Positions 45,173 to 58,507 are shown, numbered from the stretch's first letter. The stretch is 64,000 nucleotides of DNA from Rhodoferax koreense (GCF_001955695.1 NZ_CP019236.1:2728001-2792000), one strand, 5' to 3'. A program made the numbers and translations. Notes: generated by a model from the sequence alone, not told the origin.

Positions 45173-45964
45173 ATGGATCTCCAACTCAAAGGCAAACTCG
45201 CCCTGGTTTCGGGCAGCACGGCGGGCATCGGCCACGCCATCGCCACGGCGCTCGCGGCCGAAGGCGCGCGCGTCATCGTCAACGGCCGCTCGCAGGCCTC
45301 GGTGGATGCCGCCGTGGCGCAGATCAAGGCCGGCCCCGGCGGCGAGGTGCTCGGCTTCGCGGGCGACCTCAGCACCGCGGCGGCGGCCGAGGCGCTGGTG
45401 AAGCAATACCCCGGCATCGAGATCCTGGTCAACAACCTCGGCATCTTCGAGCCCAAGGCCTTCGAGGACATTCCCGACGAAGACTGGACGCGTTTCTTCG
45501 ATGTCAACGTGCTCAGCGGCGTGCGCCTGGCGCGGCTATGCCTGCCCGCCATGCGGGCCGCCAACTGGGGCCGCATCATTTTCATCTCCAGCGAAAGCGC
45601 GATCCAGATCCCGGCCGAGATGGTGCATTACGGCATGACCAAGACGGCGCAGCTTGCCGTCTCGCGCGGCCTGGCCGAGTCCGTGGCCGGCACTGGCATC
45701 ACCGTCAACAGCGTGTTGCCCGGCCCCACGAAATCGCGCGGCGTGGGCGACTTCGTCGAGGCGCTGGCCAAGGCCGACGGCAAGTCGATCGAGGCCTTCG
45801 AAACGGAATTCTTCAAGACCGCACGGCCCACCTCCCTGATCAAGCGCTTCGAAGCGCCCGAGGAAATCGCCAGCATGGTCGCCTACGTCGCCAGCCCGCT
45901 GTCCTCGGGCACCACGGGCGCTGCGTTGCGGGTGGATGGCGGCTGCACGAAGAGCGCGTTCTAG
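45173..45964 (+). CDS. Short-chain dehydrogenase/reductase (SDR)
   Basis: A 263-residue Rossmann-fold oxidoreductase. The cofactor motif reads S-G-S-T-A-G-I-G-H-A, followed by N-N-L-G-I, the catalytic Ser in I-F-I-S-S-E-S-A and Tyr/Lys in Y-G-M-T-K. An Arg in V-N-G-R-S hints at NADP(H). ATG 45173 was chosen from AAAGGACA upstream; the frame extends to 45095 without SDR character. It overlaps the tail of the opposite LysR gene by four bases. Substrate unknown. Confidence 0.9.
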   Translation: MDLQLKGKLALVSGSTAGIGHAIATALAAEGARVIVNGRSQASVDAAVAQIKAGPGGEVLGFAGDLSTAAAAEALVKQYPGIEILVNNLGIFEPKAFEDIPDEDWTRFFDVNVLSGVRLARLCLPAMRAANWGRIIFISSESAIQIPAEMVHYGMTKTAQLAVSRGLAESVAGTGITVNSVLPGPTKSRGVGDFVEALAKADGKSIEAFETEFFKTARPTSLIKRFEAPEEIASMVAYVASPLSSGTTGAALRVDGGCTKSAF

Positions 45965-47149
45965 GCCGCCGAGCTCGCCAGCCGTATCTCGGCCAGCAGC
46001 GCCGAGGCCGCGGCCGAGAGCTGCGCGCCGGCGCGCGTGGTCACGCCGATGTGGCGGCTCAGGCCGTCCATCGGGAAGCGCAGCACGCGCAGGTTGCCCG
46101 ACGCGACCTCGTAGCGCAGTTGATGGGTGGACAGCACGGTGAGCATGTTCCCCTGCAGCAGCAGGCCGCGCACCAGCGCCAGGTCCCCGGTCTCCACCGA
46201 GGCCAGCGGCACCGGCTCGCCATGCGATGCGAAGAACTCGGCCAGCGATGCGCGCAGCGGCGTGCCCGGCCGCGACAGCACCCAGGGGTAGTCCTTCAGG
46301 TCGTCGAAGCGCACGCGGCGGCGTTTGGCCAACGGGTGGCTGGCCGCGGCCATCAGGCCGAGCCGGTCGGCGAACAGCGGCTCGCTGGTCAATGCCTTGT
46401 CGGCCAGCGGCCGCAGCGCCCCGAGGATGAAGTCCACCTTGCCGCTGAGCAGGCCCGCGCAGAGCTGTTCGTAAGGGCTTTCGAGCGAATACACGCACGC
46501 GCGGATGCCGCGCCAGCAGGGCGCTGATCGCCTGGGGCAGCACGCTGGTGCGCACCAGCGGCAGGCTGCCGACGGTGATCACGCCCTCCATGCGGCCGGC
46601 GGCGGCGGCCAGGTCGTCTTCGAGGTAGCGCAGCTCGGCCAGCGCGCGGTCGAAGCGTGGCACCCAGCGTGCGCCGGCGTCGGTTGGCATCAGGCCGCGG
46701 GCCGTGCGCAGGAAGAGCCGCTGGCCCAGCGCGTTCTCCAGCCGCGCCACCGCGGCGCTCACGGCCGGCTGCGAGATGCCGAGGTGGCGGCCCACGGTCG
46801 GCATGTGGTGCACCTCGGCCAGCAGCGAGGCCGCGAGCAGGCGCCGCTCGTCGAACAGCACATCGGCCGCCGTGGCCGGCAGCGCGGCCTGGCCCGCCGC
46901 GGCTTCATCGAGCACGGCGTCGAGCTCGTGTTCGATGCGCAGGAAGCGCGCATGGGCGAGTTCACCCGCCGGCGTGAGCAACATGCCGCGGCCACGGCGT
47001 TCGAACAGTGGCATGCCGAGCGCCTGCTCCAGCAGGCCGATGGAACGGCTCACCGCCGAGGCGGCGCGCAGCAGCGCATCCGACGACGGCCGGATGCCGC
47101 CGAGGCGGACGACCGCGCCCAGCGTGCGCAGCCTGTGCAGTGAAAGCAT
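45961..47149 (-). pseudogene. LysR-family regulator with two HTH domains, frameshifted
   Basis: The first part (47149 down to about 46500) encodes two successive LysR-like winged helix-turn-helix domains (about residues 1-65, L-R-T-L-G-A-V-V...A-V-S-R-S-I-G-L-L-E; and 95-155, L-G-I-S-Q-P-A-V-S-A-A-V-A-R-L-E). The effector domain continues from Y-S-L-E-S-P-Y-E-Q-L in another frame. Removing one base near 46488-46500, in an alternating GCGCGTGCGTG tract, restores one protein of about 395 residues ending at 45961. Either a real mutation or a sequencing error. The gene is divergent from the DUF1932-type dehydrogenase, its probable target. Confidence 0.8.
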
Positions 47150-47316
47150 GGAATCGTTGCCCTGCCAAAGGCCACATCCTGCCACGTTCAGCGGTCTGGC
47201 CTGGACCAGGGCATCAACAGATTCGAACGGTGGCGGCGCGATAAGGCAACCGTGCTGGTACCCGGCCTGCGCACAATCCAGGCACGGCGACGGCATTCAA
47301 TCAACAGGAGACAAAC

Positions 47317-48225
47317 ATGGGCAGCATTCTCGGGATCATCGGCTTCGGCGAGGTCGGCGGCATTTTCGGCCGCGGCCTGCGCGAAAAACCCGGCGTCACG
47401 GCCGTTCACGCCTGGGACTTGAAGTTCGCCGGCACGGCTGGCGAACCGGCGCGCGCCGCCGCGAAGGAAGCCGGCATTCAGGCTGCTCCCGACATGGCGG
47501 GGCTATGTGCCGCCGCCAACCTGCTGGTCTCGGCCGTGACGGCTTCGAACACGCTGGCCGTGGCCGAAGAGGCGTCGCGCCATGTGCGGCCGGGCACAGT
47601 GTTCCTCGACCTCAACTCGGCGTCGCCCGGCAGCAAGCAGCGTGCGGCCGAGGCGTTGGAGGCCGCAGGCGCGCGGTATGTCGAGGCCGGCGTGATGACT
47701 TCGGTGCCGCCTTACGGCATCCGCGTGCCGATGCTGCTCGGCGGCCGGCATGCGGCCGCGTTGGCCGACCAGCTCGTGGCCTGGGGCATGGACGCCAAGG
47801 TGGTGTCCGAGCAGCTCGGCGTGGCATCCGCCATCAAGATGAGCCGCAGCATCATGATCAAGGGCCTGGAGGCGCTGGTGGTGGAAAGCTACACCAACGC
47901 CAGGCGCTACGGCGTGGAAGACCACGTGTTGCCGACGCTGAAGGAAACCTTTCCGCAGATCGATTGGGACGCGCAGGGCGCCTACTTCTTCAGCCGCGTG
48001 GTGCAACACGGCAAACGCCGCGCAGAGGAGATGCGCGAGTCGGCCAACACCGTGCAGGAGGGCGGCTTCGCGCCGGTGATGGCCAGCGCCATCGCCGAGA
48101 AGCAGGACTGGGTGGCCGGCCTCGCGCGCGAAGGCGTGTTCGACGGCATCGGCCCGAAGGCGAAATGGCAGGACTATGCGGACCGGCTCATCGCGCACGC
48201 GGGGCATTGCCGGTCGGAAGGCTGA
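47317..48225 (+). CDS. NAD(P)-dependent oxidoreductase, DUF1932 / 6-phosphogluconate dehydrogenase-like
   Basis: A 302-residue protein of the beta-hydroxyacid dehydrogenase superfamily. It starts I-L-G-I-I-G-F-G-E-V-G-G-I-F, the Rossmann dinucleotide loop. The N-terminal domain then has V-F-L-D-L-N-S-A-S-P-G-S, and the helical C-terminal domain (about 190-260, M-S-R-S-I-M-I-K-G-L-E-A-L-V) is of the DUF1932 type. A ribosome site CAGGAGAC precedes the ATG. The next gene is a tricarboxylate-type binding protein, and the divergent LysR gene probably regulates both. The substrate is likely a hydroxy acid (inference). Confidence 0.87.
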   Translation: MGSILGIIGFGEVGGIFGRGLREKPGVTAVHAWDLKFAGTAGEPARAAAKEAGIQAAPDMAGLCAAANLLVSAVTASNTLAVAEEASRHVRPGTVFLDLNSASPGSKQRAAEALEAAGARYVEAGVMTSVPPYGIRVPMLLGGRHAAALADQLVAWGMDAKVVSEQLGVASAIKMSRSIMIKGLEALVVESYTNARRYGVEDHVLPTLKETFPQIDWDAQGAYFFSRVVQHGKRRAEEMRESANTVQEGGFAPVMASAIAEKQDWVAGLAREGVFDGIGPKAKWQDYADRLIAHAGHCRSEG

Positions 48226-48268
48226 AGGCCCAAGCGGCCAGCCTACAAAAACCAGAAGGAGACAAGAC

Positions 48269-49276
48269 ATGAACACCCACCACGCCTCGGCCTCGCGCCG
48301 CAGATTCAATCTGGCCCTGCTGGCCGCGGCCACCTTGCCCGCCTTGCCATTGGCCGCCGCCGCGCAGTCCGCGAACACCTATCCGAACAAGGCGATCCGC
48401 ATGGTCGTGCCGTTCACGCCCGGCGGCTCCACCGACATCATGGGCCGCACCATCGGCCAGCAGCTCACGCAGGCCTGGGGCCAGCCGGTGGTGATCGACA
48501 ACCTGCCCGGCGCGGGCGGCAGCATCGGCGCGGACAAGGTGGCCAAGGCGCCGGCCGACGGCTACACACTCTTGATGGGCCACATCGGCACGCTGGCCGT
48601 CACGCCGTCGCTGTACCCCAAGCTGCCGTACGACCCGGTGAAGAGTTTCGCCGCCGTGGCCTGGGTCGCGCGCGTGCCCAACGTGCTGGTGGTCCATCCT
48701 TCCGTGCCGGTGAAGTCGGTGCAGGAACTCGTGGCCTATGCCAAGGCCAATCCGGGCAAGATCAACTACGGCTCGGGCGGCAACGGCAGCGCCGCGCACA
48801 TCGCCACCGAATACTTCAAGCTGCAGACCGGCACGCAGATGCAGCACGTGCCGTACAAGGGCACGGCGCCGGCGGTGACCGACCTCGTGGGCGGCCAGAT
48901 CCAGCTGATGTTCACCGGCGTGCCGGCGGTCATGGCCCAGGTGAAGGCCGGGCAACTGCGTGCGCTGGCCGTGTCGTCCCCGCACCGCGTGAAGGCCGTG
49001 CCCGAACTACCGACCGTGGCCGAGAGCGGTTATGCGGGCTTCGAGGCCGACCAGTGGTACGGCGTGGTGGCGCCGGCCAATACGCCGCCCGATGTCACCG
49101 CCAAATTGAACCAGCAGATCAACAGGGCGCTGGCCTCGCCCGAGATCGCCGAGCGTCTGGCCAGCGAAGGTGCCGAGGCCACGCCGAATCCGCCCAAGGT
49201 GTTTGCCGACCTGATCGTGAGCGAGATTGCGCGCTGGCGCACGGTGATCGAGAAGGGTGGCGTGAAGGTGGAATAG
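48269..49276 (+). CDS. Tripartite tricarboxylate transporter substrate-binding protein (Bug/TctC)
   Basis: A 335-residue periplasmic solute-binding protein of the very large Burkholderiales Bug family. Tat-like signal S-R-R-R-F-N-L-A, cleavage near AAA-Q. The mature protein has Y-P-N-K-A-I-R-M-V-V-P-F-T-P-G-G-S-T-D, D-N-L-P-G-A-G-G-S-I-G and P-Y-K-G-T-A-P-A-V-T-D-L, the ligand-binding loops. AGAAGGAGAC gives a strong ribosome site. Membrane partners (TctA/TctB) are not in the window. Ligand unknown; the adjacent dehydrogenase suggests a carboxylic acid. Confidence 0.92.
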   Translation: MNTHHASASRRRFNLALLAAATLPALPLAAAAQSANTYPNKAIRMVVPFTPGGSTDIMGRTIGQQLTQAWGQPVVIDNLPGAGGSIGADKVAKAPADGYTLLMGHIGTLAVTPSLYPKLPYDPVKSFAAVAWVARVPNVLVVHPSVPVKSVQELVAYAKANPGKINYGSGGNGSAAHIATEYFKLQTGTQMQHVPYKGTAPAVTDLVGGQIQLMFTGVPAVMAQVKAGQLRALAVSSPHRVKAVPELPTVAESGYAGFEADQWYGVVAPANTPPDVTAKLNQQINRALASPEIAERLASEGAEATPNPPKVFADLIVSEIARWRTVIEKGGVKVE

Positions 49277-49300
49277 GCTGCGGGGGTGTGGGCGAGGTGC

Positions 49301-50086
49301 TCAGGCTTCCAGGTGGTCGCTCCAGGTCTTGCTCAGGCCGCGCCGCTTGTGGCGCAGGTAGCGGCCGTACACCGTGCGCAGGGATTCGCGCAGGAACAGC
49401 CAGCGCCGCGGCAGCGGCACGGGCTCGCCGGTAAACACGTGCAGGTCGTTGGAGACCATGTAGTAGCTGCAGCCCAGGCGGCGGGCCAGCGCGGCCAGCG
49501 TGCGGGACTGGTAGAACGTGATGTGCTGGCCGGTGCCGAAAAGGTAGTACCACCACTTCCTCGGCGGCACGGCACCGCTGAAGGTGAGCGTGGAGAACAC
49601 CAGTGTGCGGCACTGGTAGCGCGAGAAGGCTTCCTGCACGAAGGCGACCGGGTCTTCCACGTGTTCCAGCACCTCGAAGGCCAGCAGCGCATCGGCCTTG
49701 AAGCCGGCCGTGGGCTCGAAGCGCTTGGCGAACAGGTTGCTGCAGTATTTGTCGGTGCTGTAGGCGTCGAAGCCCTTGTCGCGCAGCAGCCGGGTCAACA
49801 GGCCATAGCCGCCGGCGATGTCCAGCACGCGGCCGTTTTCCAGCGCAAGCGCCTCGAGGATGATCTCCACGAGCTCGGCATTGGCGTGGTTGCGCGCCAG
49901 GATGCCAGTGTCGCAGTCGTTGATGGCGTCGCGGTAGGCTTCGTCAAGCCAGTAGGGCGGCTCGGTCTTGAGCAGCCCGCAGCCGGCGCAGTGGTAGTAC
50001 GCCACCTGGTATTTGCCGAGCAGCGTTTCGCTGAATGCGTGCGCCATCGCCTCGCCGGAAATCGGGCATTCGATCACTTGCGGCAT
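49301..50086 (-). CDS. SAM-dependent methyltransferase with short Cys-containing N-terminus
   Basis: A 261-residue class I methyltransferase. The SAM loop reads V-L-D-I-A-G-G-Y-G-L-L, with A-L-L-A-F-E-V-L-E-H-V-E-D-P further on. The N-terminus holds C-P-I-S-G and Y-H-C-A-G-C-G, an incomplete zinc-binding pattern like that of sugar-methyltransferases (three Cys rather than four). I chose the ATG at 50086 with GAGACAAC upstream; the frame extends 16 codons. Target unknown, possibly a surface sugar or lipid. Confidence 0.83.
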   Translation of the reverse strand: MPQVIECPISGEAMAHAFSETLLGKYQVAYYHCAGCGLLKTEPPYWLDEAYRDAINDCDTGILARNHANAELVEIILEALALENGRVLDIAGGYGLLTRLLRDKGFDAYSTDKYCSNLFAKRFEPTAGFKADALLAFEVLEHVEDPVAFVQEAFSRYQCRTLVFSTLTFSGAVPPRKWWYYLFGTGQHITFYQSRTLAALARRLGCSYYMVSNDLHVFTGEPVPLPRRWLFLRESLRTVYGRYLRHKRRGLSKTWSDHLEA

Positions 50087-50325
50087 GTTGTCTCGGGGCC
50101 TTTGTTTTGGATCGGGTGTCGCGCGCATTATCACGGTCCGCCACGGTCGAGATCCGGCGGCCGGGCGGTGCGCGGCAGGGCATTCGACGGCCCCGCGCCT
50201 CAGTTAAAATCGCGCCCCTGTGCGCTGCCAGCGGTGGCTCCCACACAATGTAAAAGTACGTTACAAATCAAACAGTTAGCCTGGCCGCGTCAGCGGGTCC
50301 TGGCTCGCGAAACACAGGGTGTGCG

Positions 50326-53300
50326 GTGCGTCTAAGTTCGATCAAGTTATCCGGCTTCAAATCCTTCGCCGAGCCCACGACCTTCCATCTGCCCGGCCAA
50401 CTGGTCGGCGTGGTCGGGCCGAACGGTTGCGGCAAGTCCAACATCATGGATGCGGTGCGCTGGGTGCTGGGCGAGAGCAAGGCCTCGGAGTTGCGCGGCG
50501 AGTCGATGCAGGACGTGATCTTCAACGGCACGAACACCCGCAAGCCGGCCAGCCGCTCCAGCGTGGAACTGGTGTTCGACAACCCCGACCACCGCGCTGG
50601 CGGGCAATGGGCGCAGTTCGCCGAGGTGGCCGTGAAGCGCGTGCTCACGCGCGACGGCACCAGCAGCTACTACATCAACAACCAGCCGGTGCGCCGGCGC
50701 GATGTGCAGGACGTGTTCCTCGGCACCGGCCTGGGCCCACGCGCCTACGCCATCATCGGCCAGGGCACGATCAGCCGCATCATCGAGTCGCGCCCCGAAG
50801 AGCTGCGGCTGTTCCTGGAAGAGGCGGCGGGTGTGTCCAAATACAAGGAACGCCGCCGCGAGACGGAGAACCGCCTCTCCGACACGCGCGAGAACCTCAC
50901 GCGGGTCGAAGACATCCTGCGCGAACTCAACGCCAACCTCGACCGGCTGGAGAAGCAGGCCGAGGTCGCGAACCGCTACAACCAGCTGCAGGCCGGCGCC
51001 ACGCTGAAGCAGCACCAGCTCTGGTTCATGAAGAAGACCGAGAGCGAGGCCGACCAGGCCAAGGTGAAGATGGACGCGGCCCAGGCGGTGAACGACCTCG
51101 AATCGCGCGTGGCCGACCTGCGCCATGTCGAGGCCGAGCTGGAAACCATCCGCCAGGCGCATTACGCGGCGGGCGACGAAGTGAACCAGTTCCAGGGCAA
51201 GCTGTACGAGGCCAGCGCCGAGGTCGGCCGGCTCGAGGGCGAGATCCGTTTCGTGGTCGAGGGCCGGCAACGTGTCGAGCAGCGCCTGGTCACGCTCAAG
51301 GAACAGGTCGCGCAGTGGTCCACGCGCCGCGAGGAAGCCACGTTCGAGATCGAGAACCTCGAGGCCCAGGGCATGCAGGCCGAGGAACAGGCCGAGCTGC
51401 TGGCGGCACAGGTGGAAGAGCAGGCGCAGCAGCTGCCCGATGTGGAAGAGGCCTTGCGGCGTGCCCAGCAGACGGCCAACGAACAACGCACGAGCGTAAA
51501 CCAGGTGCAGCAGCAGATCCAGGTGCTGGCCGCCGACCAGCGCGGCATCGAGGAACAGTCGCGCCAGTTCAACCAGCGGCGCGAACGCCTGACCACCGAC
51601 CAGAAGGCCCTGGCCGCGCCCGACGAGGCGAAGCTGCTCGACATGCAGCGCCAGCTCGACGCCGCGCAGGAATCCGCCGGTGTGGCCGAGGCGCGGCTGG
51701 CGGAGCTGCAGGACAGCGTGCCCCAGCTCGACGAAGACCGGCGCAGCAAACAACAGGCGGTGAATGCCGATTCCGCGCGCAAGGCCGACCTGTCGGCGCG
51801 CCTCGAAGCCCTGAAGGCGCTGCAGGAAAAGGTCAAGACCGACGGCAAGCTCGCGCCCTGGCTGGCCAAGCATGGCCTGGACGGCATGCAGGGCCTGTGG
51901 ACCAAGCTGCACATCGAGCAAGGCTGGGAGAGCGCGCTCGAAGCCGCCTTGCGCGAACGCATGGGCGCACTGGAAGTCTCCCGGCTCGACATGGTGCGCG
52001 GTTTCCTCGGCAGCACCGGCGCCGACGCGCCGCCGGCCAAACTCGCGTTCTACAGCCCGCCGCAGGCCGGCGCGCCTGCGGCATCCACCGCGCTGCCGCG
52101 CCTGGCCGACCTGCTGCGGGTCAACGACGCCGGACTCTCCGCGCTGCTCGGCGACTGGCTGCACGGCTGCTTCACCGCGGCCAGTTTCGAAGAGGCGCTG
52201 GCGCAACGTGGTCAGCTGAAGCCGGGCGAGGTCCTGTACGTGAAGACCGGGCATGCGGTCAGCGCCCACGGCGTGAGCTTCTACGCGCAGGATTCGGAGC
52301 AGGCCGGCCTGCTGGCGCGCGCCCAGGAGATCGAGAACCTCGAAAAGGAATTGCGCGCGCAGACGCTCATCGCCGACGAGTCGCGCAGCGCGCTGGTGCG
52401 GGCCGAGGCCGCCTATGCCGACGCCTCGCAGCGCCTGGTGACGGCACGCCGCGAGGCCACGGAAACCCAGGGCCGGGCGCACGAGCTGCAGGTCGAGACC
52501 CTGCGCCTCACCCAATTGGCCGAGCAGACACGCGCACGCAGCCAGCAGCTGGCGGGCGACCTGGCCGAGGTCGACGCGCAGCTCGACGAGCTGCAGGAGC
52601 GGCGCGTCACCGCCGAGGCGCGTTTCGAAGAGCTCGACATGCAGCTCGCCGACGCCCAGGAGCGGCATGCGCAGCTCGACGAACGCGTGATCGAACTGCA
52701 GCGCAAGCTAGGCGAAGCACGCGAGCAGCAGCGCAGCCTGGAGCGCCAGGCGCAGGAAGCCACGTTCGCGCACCGCAGCCTGGGTGCGCGGCGCGCCGAA
52801 CTCAGCCGCTCGATCGAGGTGGCGGCGCAGCAGGCCGGCGCGCTGGCCGACGAGGAACAGCGCGCGCGCGACGAGCTGTCGCGCCTGTCCGACGCCGCGG
52901 CCCAGGCCGGGCTGCAGAACGCGCTCGAACTCAAGTCCGAACGCGAGGCCGCCCTGGGGGCCAAGCGCAGCCATTACGACGACCTCACGGCCAAGCTGCG
53001 CGCCAGCGACGAACGCCGGCTCAAGCTGGAGCGTGAACTCGATCCGCTGCGCCAGCGGATCACCGAATTCCAGCTCAAGGAACAGGCCGCGCGGCTCGGC
53101 TTCGAGCAATACGCGCAGCTGCTCGAGGACGCCAAGGCCGACCTCGCAGCCGTGGCCCAGTCGATCGCCGACGGCAATGTGCGGCTCACGGGCTTGCAGA
53201 GCGAGATCGACCGGCTCAACCGCGAGATCGCCGCGCTCGGCGCCGTGAACCTGGCCGCACTGGACGAGCTCACCGTGGCGCGCGAGCGCAAGCAGTTCCT

Positions 53301-53850
53301 CGATGCGCAGACAGCCGACCTGGTGGAAGCCATGACCACGCTGGAAGACGCGATCAGGAAGATCGACGGCGAAACCCGCGAACTGCTGTCGGGCACCTTC
53401 AACACCGTGAACGCGCATTTCGGCAAGATGTTCCCCGAACTCTTTGGCGGCGGTAACGCGCGGCTGGTGATCACCGGCGACGAAATCCTCGACTCGGGCG
53501 TGCAGGTGGTGGCGCAGCCGCCGGGCAAGAAGAACCAGACCATCCACCTGCTGTCGGGCGGCGAGAAGGCGCTCACCGCGATCGCGCTGGTGTTCGCGAT
53601 TTTCCAGCTCAATCCCGCACCGTTCTGCCTGCTCGACGAGGTCGATGCCCCGCTCGACGATGCCAATACCGAGCGTTATGCCAAACTGGTGGCCAGCATG
53701 AGCAAACAAACCCAATTTCTCTTCATCAGCCACAACAAGATCGCGATGGAAATGGCCGAACAACTCATCGGCGTGACCATGCAGGAGCAGGGCGTGTCGC
53801 GCATCGTTGCGGTCGACATGGAGTCGGCGCTTTCCATGGCGGAGGCTTAA
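50326..53850 (+). CDS. smc: Chromosome segregation ATPase SMC
   Basis: An 1174-residue condensin that organises and separates the chromosome. The N-terminal ATPase head has Walker A G-P-N-G-C-G-K-S-N-I-M-D (about 32-43). Two long coiled-coil arms (about 170-480 and 650-1000) flank the hinge (about 500-640, with D-G-M-Q-G-L-W-T and the Gly-rich centre). The C-terminal head carries the signature L-L-S-G-G-E-K-A-L-T and Walker B C-L-L-D-E-V-D-A-P-L. It starts with GTG. The next gene, zipA, follows three bases after the stop. scpA/scpB are not in the window. Confidence 0.97.
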   Translation: MRLSSIKLSGFKSFAEPTTFHLPGQLVGVVGPNGCGKSNIMDAVRWVLGESKASELRGESMQDVIFNGTNTRKPASRSSVELVFDNPDHRAGGQWAQFAEVAVKRVLTRDGTSSYYINNQPVRRRDVQDVFLGTGLGPRAYAIIGQGTISRIIESRPEELRLFLEEAAGVSKYKERRRETENRLSDTRENLTRVEDILRELNANLDRLEKQAEVANRYNQLQAGATLKQHQLWFMKKTESEADQAKVKMDAAQAVNDLESRVADLRHVEAELETIRQAHYAAGDEVNQFQGKLYEASAEVGRLEGEIRFVVEGRQRVEQRLVTLKEQVAQWSTRREEATFEIENLEAQGMQAEEQAELLAAQVEEQAQQLPDVEEALRRAQQTANEQRTSVNQVQQQIQVLAADQRGIEEQSRQFNQRRERLTTDQKALAAPDEAKLLDMQRQLDAAQESAGVAEARLAELQDSVPQLDEDRRSKQQAVNADSARKADLSARLEALKALQEKVKTDGKLAPWLAKHGLDGMQGLWTKLHIEQGWESALEAALRERMGALEVSRLDMVRGFLGSTGADAPPAKLAFYSPPQAGAPAASTALPRLADLLRVNDAGLSALLGDWLHGCFTAASFEEALAQRGQLKPGEVLYVKTGHAVSAHGVSFYAQDSEQAGLLARAQEIENLEKELRAQTLIADESRSALVRAEAAYADASQRLVTARREATETQGRAHELQVETLRLTQLAEQTRARSQQLAGDLAEVDAQLDELQERRVTAEARFEELDMQLADAQERHAQLDERVIELQRKLGEAREQQRSLERQAQEATFAHRSLGARRAELSRSIEVAAQQAGALADEEQRARDELSRLSDAAAQAGLQNALELKSEREAALGAKRSHYDDLTAKLRASDERRLKLERELDPLRQRITEFQLKEQAARLGFEQYAQLLEDAKADLAAVAQSIADGNVRLTGLQSEIDRLNREIAALGAVNLAALDELTVARERKQFLDAQTADLVEAMTTLEDAIRKIDGETRELLSGTFNTVNAHFGKMFPELFGGGNARLVITGDEILDSGVQVVAQPPGKKNQTIHLLSGGEKALTAIALVFAIFQLNPAPFCLLDEVDAPLDDANTERYAKLVASMSKQTQFLFISHNKIAMEMAEQLIGVTMQEQGVSRIVAVDMESALSMAEA

Positions 53851-53853
53851 GCC

Positions 53854-57070
<3,217 letters not shown>

Positions 57071-57125
57071 GGCCTCGCGCGTTCCTCTGCCTGTATCCAC
57101 TTTTCCTATCCTGTAAGAGCCTCCC

Positions 57126-57665
57126 ATGACCATCCGCGAAATCCTCAAGATGGGCGACCCGCGCCTGCTGCGCATCGCTCAGCCCGTCACCGAATTCGAT
57201 ACCGATGCGCTGCACCTGCTGATCGCCGACATGGCCGACACCATGCGGGCCGTCAATGGGGCCGGTCTGGCCGCGCCGCAGATCGGTGTCGACCTGCAAC
57301 TGGTGATCTTCGGCACGCGCGACGTGAACCCGCGTTACCCCGACCGTCCGCTGGTGCCGCCCACGGTGTTGATCAACCCGGTGATCACCGTGCTTGGCGA
57401 CGCGGAGGAAGAGGACTGGGAGGGCTGCCTTTCGGTGCCCGGCCTGCGCGGCCTGGTGCCGCGCGCGGCCCGGATCCGCTACACCGGCTTCGACCCCTAT
57501 GGCGACCCGATCGACCGCACGGTGGACGGCTTCCATGCGCGCGTGGTGCAGCACGAATGCGACCACCTGATCGGCCGCCTGTATCCCACGCGCATGCGTG
57601 ACCTGACCCAACTCGGCTTCACGGAAGTCTTATTCCCGGGGCTGGCGGCGACCGACGACGACTGA
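57126..57665 (+). CDS. def: Peptide deformylase
   Basis: Removes the formyl group from new proteins using Fe2+ or another metal. The 179-residue protein shows all three family motifs: [10 protein letters not shown] (residues 45-54), E-G-C-L-S-V-P-G (99-106) with the metal-binding Cys101, and Q-H-E-C-D-H-L (142-148) with the other two ligands His143 and His147 and catalytic Glu144. The N-terminus matches the short bacterial type. It is 55 bases downstream of ligA. Confidence 0.97.
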   Translation: MTIREILKMGDPRLLRIAQPVTEFDTDALHLLIADMADTMRAVNGAGLAAPQIGVDLQLVIFGTRDVNPRYPDRPLVPPTVLINPVITVLGDAEEEDWEGCLSVPGLRGLVPRAARIRYTGFDPYGDPIDRTVDGFHARVVQHECDHLIGRLYPTRMRDLTQLGFTEVLFPGLAATDDD

Positions 57666-57756
57666 ACGGAAGAGGGTCAGGCCTACAATGGGGCAGGCCA
57701 TCCTGGCCCGCCCATCCGTTTTCTCTGAGCGTGTCGCACGCAGGAAGTTCTTCCGC

Positions 57757-58479
57757 ATGCCCGCCACGCCCAGCGCACCCACCGCGGTGCCGTCCCCCCT
57801 GGCCATCGCCGACGCCGGCCTCGGTTACCTCACCAAGCTCGAGACCGTGCGCGGCAGCGGCGCCGACCTGCAGATGCGGTCGCTGCTCGACCGGCAGCAG
57901 TACTTCGACCCGCTCGGCGAGGCCGAACGCGCCGGTATTTCTTCGGCCGCCTGGCCGCTGTTCGGCCTGCTCTGGCCGTCCGGCCGCATGCTGGCGCACG
58001 TGATGCAAAGCTTCGACCTCGAAGGCAAGCACATCCTGGAACTCGGCTGCGGCCTGGGCCTGGCGAGCCTGGTGGTGCACCGGCGCGGCGGGGACATCAC
58101 GGCCAGCGACAACCATCCGCTGGCGGGCGAGTTCATGCGCCAGAACCTGCTGCTGAACCTGCTGCCGGTGATGAAGTACCAGACCGCCGACTGGTCCCTG
58201 CCCAGCCCACCGCTGGAGCGTTTCGACCTGATCATCGGCAGCGACGTGTTGTACGACCGGGGGCAGCCGGAAGCGCTGTCGCAGTTCATCGAACGCCATG
58301 CCTCGCCCACGGCGGAAGTCCTGATCGTCGATCCCGATCGCGGCAACCGCGCGAGTTTCACGCGCAAGATGGGGGTGCTGGGGTACAGCCATGTGCAGAC
58401 GCGGCTCACGCAACTGCCGGGCGAAGGTGGGGCTTACAAAGGACGGCTGTTGAGCTATCGACGGGCCGAGCAGGCGTGA
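57757..58479 (+). CDS. SAM-dependent methyltransferase (lysine-methyltransferase-like)
   Basis: A 240-residue class I methyltransferase of the Methyltransf_16 kind (lysine or nicotinamide N-methylase-like). SAM-binding I-L-E-L-G-C-G-L-G-L-A-S-L and D-L-I-I-G-S-D-V-L-Y-D-R are the family signatures. A W-P-L-F-G-L-L-W-P-S-G motif precedes them. I chose ATG 57757 from AGGAAG upstream; the frame extends 23 codons. Target unknown. Confidence 0.85.
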   Translation: MPATPSAPTAVPSPLAIADAGLGYLTKLETVRGSGADLQMRSLLDRQQYFDPLGEAERAGISSAAWPLFGLLWPSGRMLAHVMQSFDLEGKHILELGCGLGLASLVVHRRGGDITASDNHPLAGEFMRQNLLLNLLPVMKYQTADWSLPSPPLERFDLIIGSDVLYDRGQPEALSQFIERHASPTAEVLIVDPDRGNRASFTRKMGVLGYSHVQTRLTQLPGEGGAYKGRLLSYRRAEQA

Positions 58480-58507
58480 CAACGATGGACAGAGTATCTG
58501 AACCAGG

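Noticed and set aside
50347..52668. Long antisense open frame in smc
   Set aside because: Leu/Ala/Arg-rich shadow of the coiled-coil gene; no motif or ribosome site.
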